Below are positions 1-9,921 of a stretch of DNA of 64,000 nucleotides, piece after piece. The first letter of the stretch is position 1. The number at the start of each line of letters is the position of its first letter. The DNA lies in assembly GCA_026014595.1 (NCBI GenBank), contig JAOZHY010000048.1, forward strand, positions 124,001-188,000, in the 5' to 3' direction. The notes under the pieces are model-generated. The model did no database searches and had not been told where the DNA came from. It saw only the letters and a program-made list of their open reading frames with translations. A program made the position numbers and the translations under genes. Source of the DNA: Candidatus Bathyarchaeota archaeon. GTDB taxonomy: Archaea; Thermoproteota; Bathyarchaeia; Bathyarchaeales; Bathycorpusculaceae.

Positions 1-410
1 TTTTTGAATCCGTCAGGGCCACAATTCACTGTCCCGTTTAGGTTTTTCAGCTCCATTCGAATGCTGCTGACGTTGGAGGCTGTGAATTCAACGCTGTTGG
101 TGCCGAAGTAAGGCGGGCCTCCGAAAAGTGTGGCGCTGCTGTTAATGTAATCCACTGTGTTGTTACTTATCATCACACCAGGGTTTGCTTGCCATAGTCC
201 CGCGTTTTGTGCCCAAAAATCGCCTTGAGATGCTGACGGATTAGTTATTTCAAGATACTGGTTTGAACCAGCCACGTATGTATAGCTAACTTGTAATGCT
301 ACGAAGATGATGAGCAGTATGAAGGCGCCTAGGTACTGTGGATTCTGTAGAATGTTTTTGAATGCTTTTTGTGGTGCGTAAATGACTTTAAGTATATTGC
401 CAACAACCAA
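1..410 (-). CDS. Hypothetical membrane protein, N-terminal part, truncated by window start
   Basis: Open minus frame from TTG at 410 (VLVVGNILKVIYAPQKAFKNILQNPQYLGAFILLIIFVALQVSYTYVAGSNQYLEITNPSASQG...) reads to position 1; one TM segment then an extracellular-type region. Confidence 0.6.
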   Translation of the reverse strand, partial: MVVGNILKVIYAPQKAFKNILQNPQYLGAFILLIIFVALQVSYTYVAGSNQYLEITNPSASQGDFWAQNAGLWQANPGVMISNNTVDYINSSATLFGGPPYFGTNSVEFTASNVSSIRMELKNLNGTVNCGPDGFK

Positions 411-651
411 TACGGTAGACTCCGACTATCAACTCATATCACACCAGTTTATATAATATTCGTTGTACAAGGATTTTGTTATTTTCTATGGTGGATTCTG
501 CTGTTCACCCAAGATATTTGATGTGACGGCGTAGTGAAAATGGAAATATTTGCTTGTTTGCCAGAAATTCCTCGGTGCTTTTTTCGTTTTAAATTTTCAT
601 TTGCGGTTTCTAAACAAAAAAAGAGGGAAAGATTGTTTTAAGTTTGTATAT

Positions 652-3381
652 TTACGGTTTTTTCCTGAGTATGAGCAAGCCGACTATGGCTATTGCGATG
701 ATTATGGCGATTGCAACGATAACTGAGTACATCATCACGTCTCCCGCCGTAGCTAAGCCTGGTTGAGGCGTAATCACGGGCGCGGGAGTCGCTGCTTCGG
801 TCGCGGTGAAGTGTGCTTCAGCGCATGACCCGTAGTACGAGTTTGAACCAGCGAACGTGGCGATCACGGTGAAGTCGCCTGGGATGTCAGGCGTCCACGT
901 GAAGCTGAACGAGCCGGTCGTGTCGCTTGTGGTGGTGCCTATGGTGCGGTAGTTGTTGTTGGAGTCGATGACGTCGATTGTGATTTCGACGCCGGTCGTG
1001 TTAGTCGGCAACGGTTGCTGCTGGTACACGTACTCCATCCAATGGCTCTGGCTTTCGTCAGAGACGCATGGAACACCGTTGGGGAACCGCAGCGCAACCT
1101 CGTTCTGCTTCGTCATAGTAACCTCAGGCTGAGCCAAGTACCTCGTGCCAGGCGAAACATCCATTATAGTGCCCGTTATTGTTATGGGCGTGGCTGTTGT
1201 CACTCCAACGTGAGGAGCATCGAGTGTCATTTTGCTTGGTCCCTTGCCGAAAGCGTAAATCATGTTGTCGTAACAGTTGCGCGACAATAAGACGCCATAT
1301 GCAATCGATGTGGATTCAACTGAGGTGTCCAGTATCTTCCAGCCTAATGAACCGTCAGTCCAGTTCAACGCCAGTAGCTGTGCTCCATGGAACAGCGGCG
1401 GATTATACTCGTGACCGATAGCAACGTACGCGAAATCTTTTGAAGCGGCATGACTGTTGAAAGACCAAATTGGCCAAACACCGTAGGGAGTCTCCAGTCC
1501 AGGGTTGCCCAAGATCTCGTTTGTACTTGTGTACCACAATTGCGTTCCGGTTGTAGCGTTGAGGCACCAGATGTCTCCTCCAAAGCCGAGGATTGCGATT
1601 CTACTCTCAGGTCCATTTAGGCGGGCTAGGCCGAACGCGTTGTAGCCGTGTGGCAGAGAGCCGTCAGATTTCCTGAGATCTGTGTTCCATGCCTTCTTGC
1701 CTGTGCGTGCGTCAATTGCAAAGGCGTCAGAGTAAGCCATGTTAACCAGTATGAGTTTTCCGTCTTGGATCCACACGTTAGTCCTTGAATCCGGTGCTAA
1801 AGTGTCGGTTTCTGTCGATGTGAAGTTATGAGCCCACAGCACATCACCAGTACTCGCATCCATGGCTCCGCAGAGTAGCCAACCGACCTGTTGTCCTCCT
1901 GTTCCCTGTCCAAAAGTGAAGCCTGCAGTCATCACCACTGCATTATTAGTTATGCCGTTTATCGCCATAACAGGATTGGTTACCCCTATTAGGGGATTGT
2001 TTATGGGTTCGCCCTTATCTGTCGCGTTAGGTAGCGGTTTAGCCCACATTATTCCACGCTCAAAGGGAATCACTGTGTTCAGGCTTGGACCCCATCCCCA
2101 GTTGCTGCCCAGTGCTTGTGACAAGTTCCAGCAGACTAGGACGGGACGATCGGGAGCAATAGTTACATATCCTGTGACGGGTGGATTGCCAAATCCAGGT
2201 GCGTTTCCAAACGTTCTCATGGTGCCAGCTGTGCTGTTGATGTAGTAGCCTATTATGTGTCCATTTTCATCCGTCGTAAGCGTAGGATTGGTACCGTTGA
2301 CGATGCTAAGGACGTATTGTCCAGTCAAGCCAGAATACATGTTCCACTGCGTTCCAACGTTGGCAGGTCGGGTTCCACCTGTGTCTGCTGCAGGAAGAGT
2401 GCCAGTGGTCCAGATGTATGGGCCAACAGAGCCGTACATATTAGGCGTATACCATTGAGTAACCATGCCGCACCGTAACGCAGTAGTAGTGTTTATGCGC
2501 CATAGCGTTTGTCCAGTGTACAGGTCTACCGCAATAATGCCATTCTGATAGCTGTTGCTTTCCGCTTTCCAGTCAGAGTACATTATGCCATTGATTATGA
2601 CTGGCGCGAACTTAGGCCAGTACTGTGAGGTTGACCAGTAGTGTCCCGATTGCTCATCTCCGCTTAAACCGTTTACACCACCGCCCGCCCAAATCTTTGT
2701 CCAGAGAATGTGACCAGACATCACTGATTCTGTTTTCGGATTATAGTTGCCAGTAGCATTGTAGCCGCCAGTTTGCGCAAAAACGACTGACCCGTACCCA
2801 AGCCAAGGCCCCGCAATTTTATACCATTCTTGCACGTTCTCAGCAGTAACAGGAGTCTGCCACCACGAAGTCGGCAACGGCGTAATCTGATAATGGCCAA
2901 GCTGTACAGGCTCCTCCTGCACAACAAGCGTCACAACGGGACTCTCAGCTGCTAAAGCGGTAACGCCATTAATTAAGAGTTGTTGAGCAAAGATGGCTTT
3001 GAATGTATAGTTGCCAACTTGATCGGGAGTGAACGTGGTGTAGGATCCTCCGGTGGTGTCACCTTTGAATGGGCCAAGTACTACTTTATCTCCGTTAGGT
3101 TTCGTCATTACAACTGTCCAGTTTTGCGGCACATCACCAGCTCCCCCTCCGGCTGCGCTCGTTACCAGAGGTGCAGCCATGAAAAAGTTAATGGTTACTA
3201 CTTGACCGACGCCTACTGGATTAGGACCGACGTTAACAAAGGCATATATATGCTGGACGTTTCCTGGCTGCGGAAGTGCTGCAAATTGGGCTAATGCGTT
3301 TGGTAGCATCGCTGAAGCGACAATTGAAAGTGTCAATATCATTGCAATTGCAATAGCGCTTGCCCTTTTTTTGCTAAGCAA
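652..3381 (-). CDS. Secreted/surface PQQ-like beta-propeller repeat protein with C-terminal TM anchor (cassette 1)
   Basis: N-terminal signal segment, repeated 'G.I.WxxN / D..TG..LW' propeller motifs, Ig-like 'TGSFSFTWTPDIPGDFTVIATFAGSNSYYGS', C-terminal TM + RKK. Confidence 0.85.
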   Translation of the reverse strand: MLSKKRASAIAIAMILTLSIVASAMLPNALAQFAALPQPGNVQHIYAFVNVGPNPVGVGQVVTINFFMAAPLVTSAAGGGAGDVPQNWTVVMTKPNGDKVVLGPFKGDTTGGSYTTFTPDQVGNYTFKAIFAQQLLINGVTALAAESPVVTLVVQEEPVQLGHYQITPLPTSWWQTPVTAENVQEWYKIAGPWLGYGSVVFAQTGGYNATGNYNPKTESVMSGHILWTKIWAGGGVNGLSGDEQSGHYWSTSQYWPKFAPVIINGIMYSDWKAESNSYQNGIIAVDLYTGQTLWRINTTTALRCGMVTQWYTPNMYGSVGPYIWTTGTLPAADTGGTRPANVGTQWNMYSGLTGQYVLSIVNGTNPTLTTDENGHIIGYYINSTAGTMRTFGNAPGFGNPPVTGYVTIAPDRPVLVCWNLSQALGSNWGWGPSLNTVIPFERGIMWAKPLPNATDKGEPINNPLIGVTNPVMAINGITNNAVVMTAGFTFGQGTGGQQVGWLLCGAMDASTGDVLWAHNFTSTETDTLAPDSRTNVWIQDGKLILVNMAYSDAFAIDARTGKKAWNTDLRKSDGSLPHGYNAFGLARLNGPESRIAILGFGGDIWCLNATTGTQLWYTSTNEILGNPGLETPYGVWPIWSFNSHAASKDFAYVAIGHEYNPPLFHGAQLLALNWTDGSLGWKILDTSVESTSIAYGVLLSRNCYDNMIYAFGKGPSKMTLDAPHVGVTTATPITITGTIMDVSPGTRYLAQPEVTMTKQNEVALRFPNGVPCVSDESQSHWMEYVYQQQPLPTNTTGVEITIDVIDSNNNYRTIGTTTSDTTGSFSFTWTPDIPGDFTVIATFAGSNSYYGSCAEAHFTATEAATPAPVITPQPGLATAGDVMMYSVIVAIAIIIAIAIVGLLILRKKP

Positions 3382-3405
3382 TTCTCCTTTTTCTCCATTA
3401 TTTTA

Positions 3406-3422
3406 GTACACTCAAAGTGTAC
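3406..3422. promoter_or_regulatory. Perfect inverted repeat GTACACT-CAA-AGTGTAC in divergent TrmB/PQQ promoter region
   Basis: 7+3+7 palindrome 25 nt upstream of the PQQ gene TTG start. Confidence 0.55.
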
Positions 3423-3514
3423 AGTAGGATAAAATCTTTTGAACGCAATTTAATTTTTTGTAGTTTGAAAATCCACCAACAGCCAAAAAACTTATATTAA
3501 TAAATACTACTAAT

Positions 3515-4321
3515 TTGCGGGCAGCCTCTGTGGAAAGTGCAGACGAGTACGTAGCCATATTAAGCGAACTAGGCTTAAACAAAACACAAGCTAGAGTTTA
3601 CTTAACGCTGGCCAAAGCAAAGAATCTATCAGCAAAAGAAATCGCTGAAATCTCAAAAGTCGCCAGACCAGATGTTTACCGAGCGCTATACCAGCTTGAA
3701 AAAATCGGTCTCGCCGAAACACTGCTAGGAGAACCCATGTATTTCGAAGCTGTCCCTATTGACGAGTGCTTCTCCACTCTACTTCTTGAAAGAACGAAAA
3801 AAACAGCCGAACTTAAAGAGAAGGCACAAAAATTAACCCAAAACTTCAAAAAAAATCTTCAAGACAAAGAAGTTGACGAGGAATTTCAATTCATGCTCAT
3901 TCCCAGAAAAGTTGCTGTTTATTCTAAAGTTCGAAGAATGATAGAAGCTGCTCAAGAACGCGTCTGCTTGCTGGCATTAATGAGAAGAACGCTCACTTGG
4001 TTCTCTGAATACTCGTACCTTGTGGAAGAAGCGCTAGCAAGAAAAGTGGAATTCAGGGTAATTATACAAAAACCAAAAAAAGACTTATGGAAACCGCTGA
4101 AAAGCTTAGGCAAATATCCGAATTTTTACCTAAGATTAAGCCCAAGGGCGCCCCAAACGGCTTTTAGTGTTTGGGACCGAAAAGAACTGTTGATGTCTAC
4201 ATCTCTGACTGATACGGCATCTTCTGCCGCTATTTTGTGGTCTAACAACAAAGGCATTGTAAACTTGTGCCAAGATTATTTTGAGTACCTGTGGCGCAAA
4301 GCCGAGAAAATAGATTTGTAA
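3515..4321 (+). CDS. TrmB-family transcriptional regulator
   Basis: N-terminal wHTH 'LGLNKTQARVYLTLAKAKNLSAKEIAEISKVARPDVYRALYQLEKIGL' plus TrmB-type effector region. Confidence 0.85.
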   Translation: MRAASVESADEYVAILSELGLNKTQARVYLTLAKAKNLSAKEIAEISKVARPDVYRALYQLEKIGLAETLLGEPMYFEAVPIDECFSTLLLERTKKTAELKEKAQKLTQNFKKNLQDKEVDEEFQFMLIPRKVAVYSKVRRMIEAAQERVCLLALMRRTLTWFSEYSYLVEEALARKVEFRVIIQKPKKDLWKPLKSLGKYPNFYLRLSPRAPQTAFSVWDRKELLMSTSLTDTASSAAILWSNNKGIVNLCQDYFEYLWRKAEKIDL

Positions 4322-4405
4322 CATTTCTGCGCAATATAATTTTTAAATTGTGCCGATACCCAAATCGCTTAGCATAAGGGATAAAATATCTGGCTTAAGT
4401 ATTCG

Positions 4406-5914
4406 CTACATCCCGAGTTTGAGCCGTCGGTAAGTGGTGTAGTCTACGAATTCCACAAACGGGTTTTCAGCTTGATATTTAACGCTGAGTTTCTGTCTCT
4501 GCCTCTTATCCGCAATTTGGCTTGTGGTTCGCAGCAGGTAAGCGTCGCTTCCCGCACCTGAGCCGTAACTCACCATCAAGATGCGCTCCTCAGGCTTCGC
4601 GATGTCCAGCACCGATGCCAACCCAGCGGGTGAACATCCAGAGTAGGTGTTGCCGAACTTGTTGATTTGAAGTGAAGCAGCGTACTGCTCATCCTTGAAG
4701 CCGAGTTCATTGGCGATTTTAACTGGAAACTGAGGGTTAGGCTGATGGGTCACAAAGTAGTCAATGTCGCTTGCTTGCACGTTAAGCTTCTCCATGAGTT
4801 TGGTGGCTGCTTTTCTGACGTGCTTGAAGTACGCTGGGTCACCTGTGAATCTTCCGCCGTGCATCGGAAACGGTTCCCCGTCTCTGCGCCAAAAGTCAGG
4901 GGTGTCAGAGGTAACCGAGTACCAACCTTCAATCTCAGCTAACACATCCTGTTTCCCAAAGATGAACGCGGAACCACCATAGCCTACGAACGCATCGAGC
5001 TCGCCGCCTGGACAGCCTTTGGGCGCAGCTTGCGAGTTGTCTGCGCCTATAACCATCGCGTATTTTATGCCCGACTTCGGGTAGTTGACGAGTGAAGCCG
5101 CGTCCTTGAACATGCTGGTGGCTGCTTTGCAAGCGAACTCCATGTCGACAGCGTCCACGCCTTGGATGTCGCCGTCTTCTTCTCCGAGCTTCAAAACCTG
5201 CGCCACCTTCGATGCGATGGGCTTCACGGCGTATGGGTTTGATTCTGAGCCTACATAGATTTTGCCGACTAAGGCGCTGTCAACTCCCGAATGGATTAAC
5301 GCTAGTTTTCCAGACTCAACCGCCGCTGTTACCGCGTCTTCATCGATGAACGGGACTGAACGCTGGAGGCTTCCTTCCCTTATTCTGAAGCGTGAAGTGT
5401 AAAAACCGTAACCCACAATGCCAGGCGTATCGTATTCTTTGCTTGGCTGAACCACCGTGTATTCCTGATGCGGATAATACTCATCGGCTAAGGTGAACGC
5501 CAAAGAAATCGTCGGCACAACATCGCTTTTGCCCACTGAATACCGCCTCCTGAACCTCGGAACAACCTCTCTGCCTTCAAGGCTTGAGAAATCAACAGTC
5601 TCTCCGTCCTTCAATATCTGGTCCGTGAGCCTTCCAGGAACGCGAATTTTCCCGCCGTGGAAAGAAACTATGCCGTACACGTAGTTTTCCAGTTTCATGA
5701 ATTTGTTTGTGGGCTCAGTGACCAGCGTGCAGAGTTCAAGCTTGCCTTTCTCGTAAAAGAGGTCTATGCTTTCCATTTTCCCGAAGCTTTTTCTGCCACA
5801 ATCTCCACAGTAGTCTCGCACCTCGAAGTATTCTTTCCCGCAGATTCCACATCGGCTGGATTTCAGCCTATCACCGAGGTAGGAGACCCTGCGCTCTATA
5901 GGTTCACTGCTCAT
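4406..5914 (-). CDS. DUF35 (zinc ribbon + OB)-HMG-CoA synthase fusion protein
   Basis: N-terminal CGICGKEYFEVRDYCGDCG zinc ribbon and DUF35-like OB region; C-terminal HMGS (DMEFACKAATSMFKDA; HQPNPQFP; GNTYSGCSPAGLASVLD). Confidence 0.85.
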   Translation of the reverse strand: MSSEPIERRVSYLGDRLKSSRCGICGKEYFEVRDYCGDCGRKSFGKMESIDLFYEKGKLELCTLVTEPTNKFMKLENYVYGIVSFHGGKIRVPGRLTDQILKDGETVDFSSLEGREVVPRFRRRYSVGKSDVVPTISLAFTLADEYYPHQEYTVVQPSKEYDTPGIVGYGFYTSRFRIREGSLQRSVPFIDEDAVTAAVESGKLALIHSGVDSALVGKIYVGSESNPYAVKPIASKVAQVLKLGEEDGDIQGVDAVDMEFACKAATSMFKDAASLVNYPKSGIKYAMVIGADNSQAAPKGCPGGELDAFVGYGGSAFIFGKQDVLAEIEGWYSVTSDTPDFWRRDGEPFPMHGGRFTGDPAYFKHVRKAATKLMEKLNVQASDIDYFVTHQPNPQFPVKIANELGFKDEQYAASLQINKFGNTYSGCSPAGLASVLDIAKPEERILMVSYGSGAGSDAYLLRTTSQIADKRQRQKLSVKYQAENPFVEFVDYTTYRRLKLGM

Positions 5915-5916
5915 CT

Positions 5917-7116
5917 TTATTCTCTCCCGAAAATGGTAACGTACGCTTTGGTGCCGAAACCCTCAAGCTCCGATGTGCAGCCGTACCGCGGTGTTTCTTG
6001 TCCAAGGTCAATCTGTCTTTCGCCAGCTTCGCCTCTTAGTTGCTTGAATATCTCAAAGATTTGGGCACCTCCAGTCGCGCCCAACGGGTTACCGTCTGCC
6101 TTTAAGCCGCCGTTTGCGTTGACGAAAACTCTTCTGCCGTTTATCTCATAGTAGCTTTTTTCCTCTGGGCGGCTTTCGTTAATGCTTTTCCAAGCTGTTC
6201 CCGGTTCACAGAAGCCCAAGTCTTCAAGGGACACCATCTCCAATACAGTGGACTGGTCATATACCTCGACAACCTGCATGTCTGAAGGCGCCACTCCTGC
6301 CATCTTAAAGGCGTTTTTTGCGGCAATCTTGGTTGCGGTGAAATGGGTTAGGTCATCTCTTGCCGTGAAGTTCAGGTAATCTGTGGCTGAGGAACAGTCT
6401 AAAACGTAAATAGGCTTATCAGTCATTTTTCTAGCGTGTTCTTCACTGGTGAGAATCAACGCTGATGCGCCATCGGATATGGGTGCAAAATCGTAAAGCC
6501 CCAACGATTTTCGCGCTGCTTTTCTGGCGTTTAGGACATGGTCAACGGTTATTTTTCTCCGAAAATGCGCATACTCGTTTTTCGCGGCGTTGGCGTGGTT
6601 CTTGACGGAAACCTGCGCCAAAGCTACATTAAGCTTATCCAGATTCTCGCCCGTTATCCCATACTTGTTTATGTACGCTCTGAGCAACAGTTCATGATTC
6701 GCCTCTGGAGTGCCGCCGGCATAGTAGCTCCAGGGGTCTTCCAGAAGCATGAGGTCATCGCGGATTTTGTCCCAGCGGTCCGTCATTTTCTCTATGCCGC
6801 CCACCAGCACCGTGTTGTATGCGCCTGCTTGGATGGCGTGGCATGCTGTGAGTAAGGCGGCGCTGACGGAGCGGGTGACTTCCATTGGAACGTGAAGTTC
6901 CGTGAGTTCTGAGAGAAAGCCTTCTTCTAAGCCTAGCTTGTTTGTGATTGGAAGGAAGCAGTCGGAGAGATAGCAGGCTTCCAAGTCTCTGCGTTCTAAG
7001 TCACATTCTTTGGATGCGGTGAGCCAGGCTTCTTCAATCAGCTTTTCTGGCTCTTTGCCATAATGCTCTCCAAACTTGGTTCTGCCAACAGCAACTATGG
7101 CTGGGCGATTCTGCAT
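5917..7116 (-). CDS. Acetyl-CoA C-acetyltransferase / thiolase family
   Basis: Thiolase motifs (SVSAALLTACHAIQAGAYNTVLVGGIEKM; NANGGLKADGNPLGATGGAQIFEI); directly upstream of DUF35-HMGS. Confidence 0.85.
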   Translation of the reverse strand: MQNRPAIVAVGRTKFGEHYGKEPEKLIEEAWLTASKECDLERRDLEACYLSDCFLPITNKLGLEEGFLSELTELHVPMEVTRSVSAALLTACHAIQAGAYNTVLVGGIEKMTDRWDKIRDDLMLLEDPWSYYAGGTPEANHELLLRAYINKYGITGENLDKLNVALAQVSVKNHANAAKNEYAHFRRKITVDHVLNARKAARKSLGLYDFAPISDGASALILTSEEHARKMTDKPIYVLDCSSATDYLNFTARDDLTHFTATKIAAKNAFKMAGVAPSDMQVVEVYDQSTVLEMVSLEDLGFCEPGTAWKSINESRPEEKSYYEINGRRVFVNANGGLKADGNPLGATGGAQIFEIFKQLRGEAGERQIDLGQETPRYGCTSELEGFGTKAYVTIFGRE

Positions 7117-7225
7117 AATTTTTTTACCTTCTTGAGTAGCAAATATCCTTTTTCAAGAAGCCTTTTAAGTGTTTTCCATATTCGTTCCGTGGTCTGCTGC
7201 AGTTTAGATGAGGCGGATTTAGATT

Positions 7226-7600
7226 TTAGAGTACTGCGGCAACCGCTAAAATATTGTTTGTAACCACAACGGTTAGGGCAGTAAGGGACAGGAAATATCC
7301 TGATTGCAGGAAGCGCTTCTCCAGTTGGAAGCTGGCTTTTTGTGTTTCTTCAATTTGGTATGCCTTGTAGAATAAGCAGCCTATGAGCAGGACAGCGGCG
7401 AGTTTTACGGCGCTGAAAGCAACCGGGTTTGTTTGTGTTAGACCTGCGAACAGAGGGTTGATTTCGACTGCGCCGAAGTAGGTTGTGCCCACGAGTGTTG
7501 TGAGCAAGTCGGCGAGTCCCATTGAAACCAGGATGAGGCATAGCAGTTGTTTTGTTTTGGACACGCGCTTCCCTCTGGTATAGTAATACACAATATGCAA
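7226..7600 (-). CDS. Small integral membrane protein (DUF5658-like)
   Basis: 'MGLADLLTTLVGTTYFGAVEINPLFAGL' pattern and 3-4 TM helices. Confidence 0.55.
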   Translation of the reverse strand: MHIVYYYTRGKRVSKTKQLLCLILVSMGLADLLTTLVGTTYFGAVEINPLFAGLTQTNPVAFSAVKLAAVLLIGCLFYKAYQIEETQKASFQLEKRFLQSGYFLSLTALTVVVTNNILAVAAVL

Positions 7601-7869
7601 TTACGCAGCCTACTCAGATACGCATTCTGAATGTTCATTCGTAATAACTGAACTACGCCAATACATATACATTAACATAAAAATGTAAAAATAACAATAA
7701 TTACATCCTAAAAATTCAGCTGTTTATCTGAAAACACGCAGTAGTTCTGTTCAACACCAAAACCCCGCACCCAAATCCACACTCTCACGTCATAAGTACG
7801 CCTTCACAAAACTTTTATCCGCCACGCACTTGAATAGAAAAATCAAACCGGAACGGAGCCGCAACAACT

Positions 7870-8409
7870 TTGGATGCCAAGAAAAGCACCGCGCTTTTAG
7901 GCGTAGCATTCCTCGTTTTGCTGGGGCTTTCATACGCGGAAAACCTCTTCTTTTTCAACATCCTCGGCGACATCCTCAAGAACCAACTGCTGGCAGTTGC
8001 AATGCTCTTCCTCCACAACGTCCTCGTAGTGTCGCTGATTCTGCTGGGCATGACGTTCTACGTCAACCTGGTGGTTTTGAACTTCTTCCGAAGAGAGAAA
8101 CACGCCGACGTTGTGATAACGCACCCGCGCAGCTTCGCTTTCATCTTCGCGTGCATAGTCGTATTCCTGAGCATACTCCGCGGCGCCACCCTCATCAACG
8201 GCGGAATAACCCTTGAAACCCTGCCCTTGGTTCTGCTCATCAGCGCGCCAGTCGGCATAGTTGAAGGATACGGCATCTACTTAACAATCAAGAAAACATT
8301 AAGCAGAACCATGTCGTTGAAGGGTCTTGGCTTCATCTACGGCGTGTTCTTCGCCGCATCCCTCTTAGAAGTCGGCTTCATCAACCTACTCTTGACCGCT
8401 GCTGCCTAA
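7870..8409 (+). CDS. Integral membrane protein (stage II sporulation protein M/DUF95-like, weak)
   Basis: About 5 TM helices; TTG start; convergent 29 bp overlap with next gene. Confidence 0.55.
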   Translation: MDAKKSTALLGVAFLVLLGLSYAENLFFFNILGDILKNQLLAVAMLFLHNVLVVSLILLGMTFYVNLVVLNFFRREKHADVVITHPRSFAFIFACIVVFLSILRGATLINGGITLETLPLVLLISAPVGIVEGYGIYLTIKKTLSRTMSLKGLGFIYGVFFAASLLEVGFINLLLTAAA

Positions 8410-9787
8410 TTTCGTTCTGCGTCAACTTCCGCCGCAGCCGCCGAATCAAAGCGGATAAGTTCGGGCTTATCTTTACAAGATACTCTGGTGCCGCAGTCAA
8501 CTGCTTGTATTTCTCCGGAAGCTTTGCCAAGTTCGTGGCTGCCGTTGCGCGTATCTCATCAAGCGAGGGGAGACTGTAGGTTAGCTTGCCGTTCTCCATG
8601 ACTTTCCTCAGCAACGGCTCGCCTCCAACTTCCTCATCCGCCAACGCAATCACATCTCTCTCGTAAAAGCCGTCAGCGTCTTTGAACCTGTAAACCTGCT
8701 TCCGCCCTGGCAAGGTGGCTTTGCCCTCGCTCAGCTTCATTATCGGCGCGGAGGTGCCGTCAGCTGTCATGGTTTCGCAGAGCTTGTAAATCACGTCCAC
8801 GTAAGGCTTGTCCGCCGAGGTACCCATCTTTGTGCCGACACCGAACGCGTCAATCCTCGCGCCTTGGCTGAGCAACTCAGCTATTTTGAACTCGTCCAAG
8901 TCGCCGCTCGCAAAAATGCTCACGTAATCCAAGCCTTTTTCATCAAGAAGTTTTCTGACTCTTTTGCTTATAGTTGCCAAGTCGCCGCTGTCCAGTCGCA
9001 CACCGCTGAGCCGTAAGCCCTTTTGCTCGAGTTCTTTGGCGACGACGGCGGCTTTTTCCGCGCCAGCAATGTCATCGTAAGTGTCGATTAGAAGCGTGGA
9101 CTTGTTGGGGAAGGTTTTGGCGAACGCTCGGAACGCGTCTATCTCCCGCTCGTAGGACATGACGAAGCTGTGTGCCATGGTGCCGAACACTGGTATCCCA
9201 TAAGCCAAGCCCGCTAAAACGTTCGAAGTGCCTTGACAGCCTGCGATGTAGCTACACCGCGCCACTTTCATGCCTGCGTCGATGCCGTGCTCACGTCGCA
9301 AGCCGAACTCGATAACCGCCTTGCCCTTGGCGGCGTGGACCACGCGTGAGGCTTTGGTTGCAATCATGGTCTGCAGGTTGACCGTGTTCAGCAGGAACGT
9401 CTCCACCAGCTGCGCCTCGATTATTGGCGCCGTCACCCTGATTAGGGGTTCGCATGGAAACGCCACCGTGCCCTCTGGCACAGCCCAGACGTCGCCAGTG
9501 AACCTGAAGTCTCTGAGGTAGTCGAGGAAACGGCTGCTGAAACCCTGCTTCTTCAGGTAGGCGAGGTGTTCCTCGGTGAACTTGACACTTTTGAGGTAGA
9601 GAAGCACCTGCTCCAAGCCCGCGAACAGGAGGTAGCCGCGGTTTTCAGGCAGTCTTCGGATGAACAAGTCAAAGGTTGCGGGTTCGAACTTGTTGTTGTC
9701 GAAGTAGCTGGCGCACATGGTCAACTCGTAGAGGTCGGTGAACATACTCATGTTTTTTTCGCTTTGGTAATTGAGAAAAGGGTTCAT
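8381..9787 (-). CDS. pncB: Nicotinate phosphoribosyltransferase
   Basis: MFTDLYELTMCASYF, FDLFIRRLPENRGYL, GVRLDSGDLATISK, FGVGTKMGTS motifs. Confidence 0.93.
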   Translation of the reverse strand: MNPFLNYQSEKNMSMFTDLYELTMCASYFDNNKFEPATFDLFIRRLPENRGYLLFAGLEQVLLYLKSVKFTEEHLAYLKKQGFSSRFLDYLRDFRFTGDVWAVPEGTVAFPCEPLIRVTAPIIEAQLVETFLLNTVNLQTMIATKASRVVHAAKGKAVIEFGLRREHGIDAGMKVARCSYIAGCQGTSNVLAGLAYGIPVFGTMAHSFVMSYEREIDAFRAFAKTFPNKSTLLIDTYDDIAGAEKAAVVAKELEQKGLRLSGVRLDSGDLATISKRVRKLLDEKGLDYVSIFASGDLDEFKIAELLSQGARIDAFGVGTKMGTSADKPYVDVIYKLCETMTADGTSAPIMKLSEGKATLPGRKQVYRFKDADGFYERDVIALADEEVGGEPLLRKVMENGKLTYSLPSLDEIRATAATNLAKLPEKYKQLTAAPEYLVKISPNLSALIRRLRRKLTQNEIRQQRSRVG

Positions 9788-9921
9788 GCGCTATAGTGGA
9801 GAGCGAGTAAATTTAATCCTTTCTGCGTTTGTCTTTAAAGTGGTAGAAGCATTTTTCGTTCTAATTTTCAGCGTTCTAATAAATAGATTTATAAGTTGAA
9901 CCGAGCAAACAAGGAAGCCAA

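Noticed and set aside
1015-1290. Plus-strand ORFs opposite the PQQ gene (1015-3294)
   Set aside because: Shadow ORFs antisense to a well supported 909-aa gene; no recognisable motifs.
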